A stretch of DNA of 9,942 nucleotides, taken from positions 7,158-17,099 of the forward strand of contig PLKY01000203.1 of the NCBI GenBank assembly GCA_003140785.1, given 5' to 3'. The notes under the pieces were generated by a model. That model made no database searches, was not told where the DNA came from, and was given only the letters and a program-made list of their open reading frames with translations. Within the stretch, counting starts at the first letter, position 1. Each line of letters starts with the position of its first letter. The DNA comes from Acidobacteriaceae bacterium (GTDB lineage: Bacteria > Acidobacteriota > Terriglobia > Terriglobales > Acidobacteriaceae). Below, piece after piece: positions 6,734 to 9,942 of the stretch. The position numbers and the translations under genes were made by a program.

Positions 6734-6788
6734 AGCAAGGATATCGCGACGGGTGCAGCGGATTGGTGTTGAATGGGGCATGGAGCTT

Positions 6789-7595
6789 ATGCGACGCAGG
6801 AATTTTCTTTGGGCATTGGCGATTGGGTGTGCGGGTCTGGCATCCGCTGGCTTCGGGTGCGGACCGTCGATGGCTTTTGGGCAGCAGGGTGCGGGTGAAG
6901 TGATTCCGGATGCGGGGCGGAAGTTGATGGCGCTGGCGAATCAGGAGCGCGCGCAGTCGGGGGCGGGGGCGTTGCAGTGGGATGAAGGGCTGGCGGCGGC
7001 TGCGCGGGATCATTGTTTGCGCATGGCGGCGGAAGGGCCGATTTCGCACCGTTATGGAGGCGAGGACGATCTTTCGACGCGTGCGGGGAATGCGGGAGCG
7101 CGCTTCGATTTCATTGAAGAGAATGTCGCGATTGGTCCGACGCCGGCGGAGATTCACGAGGAGTGGATGCATTCACCTGGGCATCGCACGAACCTGCTCA
7201 ATCCCGAAGTGGATCGCGTGGGGATCGCGGTTGTGGCAGCGCGCGGCGTGTTGTACGCGACGGCGGATTATGCGCGCGGTGTGAGGGAGCTGACGCAGAC
7301 GCAGGTGGAGTCGCGCATCGCGAGTTTGATACACGCGAGCGGATTGACGATTTTGACAGACAATGCGCAGGCGCGCGAGGCTTGTGCGACCGACCATGGG
7401 CTACCGGTGGTGCAGGGTTCGCTGCGGCCGGGGTTCATCATGCGCTGGCAGGATTCGGGAATGGATCAACTGCCTGCGCAGCTGACGGAGAAGATGGCGT
7501 CGCACGAGTATCATCGAGCGGTGGTGGGGAGTTGTCCGGCGCAGGGCGTGGAAGGCTCGTTCACGGCTTATCGGGTTGCGGTGCTGTTGTATTGA
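6789..7595 (+). CDS. Secreted CAP/SCP-domain protein (YkwD-like) with C-terminal extension
   Basis: Encodes 268 residues. The CAP domain spans about 43-163: an NQERAQSGAGALQWDEGLAA helix (51-70), His87 in ISH, Glu111 in EEN, Glu125 in EEW, and the signature HSPGHRTNLL (128-137, His132). These match the conserved cavity residues of the PF00188 family. About 105 residues follow with no recognised domain. The N-terminus carries RRNFLW (3-8), close to the Tat motif RRxFLx, then a hydrophobic stretch, so export by Tat or Sec is likely. Cysteines at 14 and 24 might allow lipidation, but the lipobox is poor. The start at 6789 has GGAG only 3 bases away; ATG at 6780, two codons' worth of Glu-Leu earlier, is an alternative. 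The frame is open back to 6579, but that part is antisense to the permease. CAP proteins have varied roles, so the function stays open. Confidence 0.85.
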   Translation: MRRRNFLWALAIGCAGLASAGFGCGPSMAFGQQGAGEVIPDAGRKLMALANQERAQSGAGALQWDEGLAAAARDHCLRMAAEGPISHRYGGEDDLSTRAGNAGARFDFIEENVAIGPTPAEIHEEWMHSPGHRTNLLNPEVDRVGIAVVAARGVLYATADYARGVRELTQTQVESRIASLIHASGLTILTDNAQAREACATDHGLPVVQGSLRPGFIMRWQDSGMDQLPAQLTEKMASHEYHRAVVGSCPAQGVEGSFTAYRVAVLLY

Positions 7596-7650
7596 GCATC
7601 TTTTGAGGGACGAGTCGAGATCGTAGGGTGAAAGCGGTCGATTTGGTTTT

Positions 7651-7697
7651 GTGCCTTCCCAGGTCTGAAAATCCAGACCTGAGGCACCCATTTTCTT
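7651..7697 (+). terminator. Two-part hairpin between convergent genes, likely terminator
   Basis: AGGTCTG (7661-7667) pairs perfectly with CAGACCT (7674-7680) around AAAATC. An outer stem, GTGCCT (7651-7656) with AGGCAC (7682-7687), encloses it across a small internal loop. CCATTTTCTT (7688-7697) follows on the plus strand, a weak T tract consistent with termination after the CAP gene. I recall similar hairpins with AGGTCT-type arms as recurrent intergenic sequences in acidobacterial genomes, so this may also be a repeat-family copy; that needs a database count. Confidence 0.5.
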
Positions 7698-7727
7698 GCT
7701 AATTGAGGCGCTGGATTTAGGCTGCGA

Positions 7728-9272
7728 TCAGCCGAAGTCGCGGTGCTCTTGCCAAAGCTCTGGCCAGGGGAGGCGTGGCGGCCCGCACACGAAGATGTCG
7801 GGATGATCTTGGCTTTCTTCGTTGCGTATTTCCAGGCTGTTGCCATTGTGTCCGGCCCATCGGCAGTTGGTGAAGATGTTCTCGGCTTGCTCGCGCGAGA
7901 TTCCGAGCGCAATGATCGTGGTGGGCGGCGGAACGGGATAGCCCCGTAGCCACGCGGAGTTGGTTGTGCTGATGGGCGACGGCAGGTGATAGGCCGGTCC
8001 GAGCATTTCAATTGCGCCCTGCTCGCCGTAGTTGCCGACGGTGATGCCGAGATGAGCCTGCTGGTTCTGGGGCAGGGAATCGCGAATAGCGGCGACGGTG
8101 CGGACCAGCTCATTCCAACCGATTTCTTCGCGGAGGTCACTGCTATGGTTAAGTGCGAAATCGCGTAGAGGGCCGCTGGATGCGATGGGCACCCAACCGG
8201 CAATGAAGAAGGCTCCCGCGGCGAGTAGGCCTGCAAAGAAAATCGATTCCAGCGTGACGCGCGCCCAACGCGGCAGGCCGTGCACCCAGCGCTCGCCGAC
8301 TACCGCTCCCATCGCGATGAGCATGGGATATGCGGCGCAGAGGTAGTAGAAGCGGCCTTTGGCGAACCAGAGAATTGCGAAGGGTACGAGGTACATCCAG
8401 GCAATCATGCGGTAGCGTGGGATGCGCAGGAAAGCGATGAGACCCGCAATCCACAAAGGCGCGGCGAAGAGATTGGCACACGCGAGGAACTGGCCTTTCA
8501 GAAATCCCTCGGCGCGGCCTTCACCCACGTCGCGCGTGTGGATGTGCTGAAGGAAGTGGTAAGAGATGAAGTCGTGGTGGACGAGCCAAAGGAAGTTGGG
8601 GAGGAAGATGACGAGGGCGAGAGCGATGCCGCCCCAGAACCAGCCTGATTTGAGAGAGCGCCGCGCGGGAGTGAGGACAACCCCGGTGAGGATTCCGGCG
8701 ATGTAGAAAACGATGGAGTATTTGGTGAGAAGGCCCATGCCGACGACCGCACCGATGGCGAGCCACCAGCGAGGATTTTCGGATTTGAGAAGGCGGATGG
8801 TGAACCAAGCGATGAGCACCCACCACAGGATTTCGAAAGATGTGTACTGAAACTCCGTGGCCTCAAAGATGGGCAGCGGCGAGAGCGCTACTGCGAGTGC
8901 CGTTGTGAACTGAGCGAGACGGCGGCCGCCGAGGTCGCGCGCCATGAGGCCGCTGACGACGATGACTATTGCTTGCGCGAGGACGGAGAAGAGGCGGAGA
9001 CCGGTGAGCGAGAGGCCGAAGAGGGCGAGGCTGATGTGCTCGATGAACGGCGTGAGCGGGGGATAGGCGACGAAGCCCCAGTCGAGATGGCGCGCGTCGG
9101 AGAGGAATTGCAATTCGTCGCGATGGAAGCCGTATTGGCCATTGGTGAGGAAGTGGCCGAGGGCGGCGATGAGGGCGACGGCGAGCACCGGTAGAACATC
9201 GGCGCGGGCCGTTGTTGCGTTGTCAGCGATGGAGTGATTTGGTTGGGTTGAGAACATGTGATTCCCGAGCAT
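7728..9272 (-). CDS. Glycosyltransferase family 39 (PMT/ArnT-like) membrane protein
   Basis: Encodes 514 residues from ATG at 9272, where GGA lies about 7 bases upstream; ATG at 9257 is nearly as good. The frame is open to 9590, but that part crosses the hairpin repeat and is antisense-like Arg-rich sequence overlapping the HAD gene in another frame. The family uses polyprenyl-phosphate sugars to glycosylate lipid or protein at the periplasmic face. The catalytic first loop is clear: HRDELQFLSDARHLDWGFVA (50-69, with the Asp-Glu pair at 52-53) and then YPPLTPFIEH (70-79), matching PF13231. About ten further hydrophobic helices run from residue 28 to 360 (for example 97-109, 124-136, 147-162, 171-184, 188-200, 211-228, 268-281, 289-303 and 345-360). 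Residues 370-514 form a soluble, probably periplasmic domain. No sugar or lipid partner genes are nearby. Confidence 0.88.
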   Translation of the reverse strand: MLGNHMFSTQPNHSIADNATTARADVLPVLAVALIAALGHFLTNGQYGFHRDELQFLSDARHLDWGFVAYPPLTPFIEHISLALFGLSLTGLRLFSVLAQAIVIVVSGLMARDLGGRRLAQFTTALAVALSPLPIFEATEFQYTSFEILWWVLIAWFTIRLLKSENPRWWLAIGAVVGMGLLTKYSIVFYIAGILTGVVLTPARRSLKSGWFWGGIALALVIFLPNFLWLVHHDFISYHFLQHIHTRDVGEGRAEGFLKGQFLACANLFAAPLWIAGLIAFLRIPRYRMIAWMYLVPFAILWFAKGRFYYLCAAYPMLIAMGAVVGERWVHGLPRWARVTLESIFFAGLLAAGAFFIAGWVPIASSGPLRDFALNHSSDLREEIGWNELVRTVAAIRDSLPQNQQAHLGITVGNYGEQGAIEMLGPAYHLPSPISTTNSAWLRGYPVPPPTTIIALGISREQAENIFTNCRWAGHNGNSLEIRNEESQDHPDIFVCGPPRLPWPELWQEHRDFG

Positions 9273-9305
9273 TTTCGATCCACAAGTTGTAGTCTCAGCT
9301 GCATT

Positions 9306-9337
9306 CAAGGCGGCTTTTTCTTGAGGAAAAAGCCACT
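9306..9337. repeat. Dispersed hairpin repeat, copy 2
   Basis: GGCTTTTTC (9312-9320) and GAAAAAGCC (9326-9334) form a 9-bp stem around TTGAG. The 32-base unit differs from 38-69 at only two sites (9311 C for T and 9325 G for T). The first change shortens the stem, the second is in the loop. It sits in the 119-bp gap between the HAD stop and the glycosyltransferase start, both on the minus strand, so it may act in the transcript between them. Confidence 0.75.
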
Positions 9338-9391
9338 GGCTTCCAGGTTTCGATAAAGAGCAGGATCGGAAATGCTTTAGCCGCAATGATC

Positions 9392-9942
9392 CTACGTTTG
9401 TTGAAGGGACTCGGTTCCCCAATTGATTTGCAGTACGAGGACGGAGTTCATTCCAGCGGCTGTCGCGGCCTCTATGCCGAGTGCGGTGTCCTCGAAGACA
9501 AGGCAGGTTGCGGGTTCTAAGCTGAGGCGTTCGGCGGCGAGGAGGAAGCAGTCGGGCGCTGGCTTGCCGTGCACGTAGTCTTCGGCGCAAACGAGGGTGT
9601 CGAATTTGTCGAGGATGCCGAGCGCCGTGAGCGAACCGATCACGGAATCACGGCGGCTGCCGGAGACAACTGCGAGGGGGATGCGACCGTACTGCGCGAG
9701 AACGTGCTCGAGGACTGCAGGGATTGCTTTGAGTTGGGGAAGCAGTTCGAGATAGAAGGCTTCTTTGTGGGCGGCGAGCGCTTCGACAGGCATTTGGAGG
9801 CCGTGCATCTCATTCAGGTCGGCGATGATTTTGCGGACCGGCTTGCCGCCCCACGAGTAGAAAAGTTTCTCATCGTAGTCGCAGTTCCATTCGGCAAGGG
9901 CTTTTTTCCATGCGATGAAATGGAGGGGCATGGAGTCGGCGA
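9392..9942 (-). CDS. HAD-superfamily phosphatase, beta-phosphoglucomutase/YqaB-like (5' end beyond window)
   Basis: About 182 residues are visible, ending at TAG (9394-9392). The frame stays open to the window edge, where it reads ADSMPLHF. In this family that text follows the catalytic DxDG loop, so the true start and motif I lie just outside, and the ATG at 9931 is internal. Counting from that Met, motif II is VVSGS (88-92, Ser90), motif III is GKPAPD (122-127, Lys123) and motif IV is VFEDTALG (145-152, Glu147 and Asp148). Residues 1-75 are the helical cap. The pattern GKPAPDCFLLAAERL with FEDTALGIEAA is very close to what I recall of E. coli YqaB, a sugar-phosphate phosphatase, so small phosphosugar hydrolysis is the best guess; beta-phosphoglucomutase is the alternative. 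Not enough is visible to choose. Confidence 0.88.
   Translation of the reverse strand, partial: ADSMPLHFIAWKKALAEWNCDYDEKLFYSWGGKPVRKIIADLNEMHGLQMPVEALAAHKEAFYLELLPQLKAIPAVLEHVLAQYGRIPLAVVSGSRRDSVIGSLTALGILDKFDTLVCAEDYVHGKPAPDCFLLAAERLSLEPATCLVFEDTALGIEAATAAGMNSVLVLQINWGTESLQQT

Noticed and set aside
2820..6751. Shared ATCGCGACG near both suspected inversion breakpoints (2820-2828 and 6743-6751)
   Set aside because: The copies are in direct, not inverted, orientation and only 9 bases long, so they do not explain an inversion.
6579..6788. N-terminal extension of the CAP-protein frame
   Set aside because: It is antisense to the OppC-type gene, and the export signal begins only at 6780-6789.
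9273..9590. N-terminal extension of the glycosyltransferase frame
   Set aside because: It runs through the hairpin repeat and antiparallel family start, is Arg-rich, and overlaps the HAD gene in another frame; family similarity begins after 9272.

Overview
The window looks like chromosomal DNA of an Acidobacteriota member (Terriglobia type). I infer this from the moderately high G+C content, the short runs of co-directional genes with mixed strands, two small secreted or coiled-coil proteins of a kind I associate with acidobacterial genomes, and intergenic hairpins of a style common there. No rRNA, tRNA, CRISPR array, transposase or phage gene was found, so the taxonomic call rests on impression rather than a marker gene.

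Layout, left to right. Positions 1-504 hold no convincing gene. They begin with a hairpin repeat nested in an 11-bp inverted repeat. Next come two plus-strand genes of unknown function: a secreted protein (505-1095) and a small coiled-coil protein (1360-1755) that ends at a good rho-independent terminator. An OppB/DppB-type ABC permease follows on the plus strand (1874-2812). It converges on a small secreted, probably outer-membrane beta-barrel protein (2837-3415, minus). A 239-bp divergent gap, with a very AT-rich palindromic stretch, leads to a STAND/ORC-like AAA ATPase with a C-terminal winged-helix region (3655-4881, plus).

This converges, 7 bp apart, on a three-gene minus-strand operon: OppC/DppC-type permease (5858-6733), a four-CxC/CxxC-pair zinc-ribbon protein (5350-5850) and a YfcE-type metallophosphoesterase (4889-5353, start overlapping the previous stop as ATGA). 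The operon's likely terminator lies inside the 3' end of the ATPase gene. Divergent from the operon is a secreted CAP/SCP-domain protein (6789-7595, plus). It converges on a glycosyltransferase-39-like membrane protein (7728-9272, minus). The right edge carries a HAD-superfamily phosphatase cut by the window end (9392-9942, minus). Between the last two genes is a second copy of the hairpin repeat seen at the left edge, matching at 30 of 32 bases.

How the genes fit together: the two permeases would normally pair in one di/oligopeptide (or nickel/opine-type) importer, yet here they lie 3 kb apart on opposite strands, with no binding protein or transport ATPase in view. Inverting the segment between them would restore a standard OppB-OppC order. 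The remaining genes look like ordinary housekeeping or envelope functions. I do not see a clear undescribed multi-gene system. The items most worth a second look are the split permease pair, the AAA ATPase with its palindromic and apparently Shine-Dalgarno-less upstream region, and the dispersed hairpin repeat.
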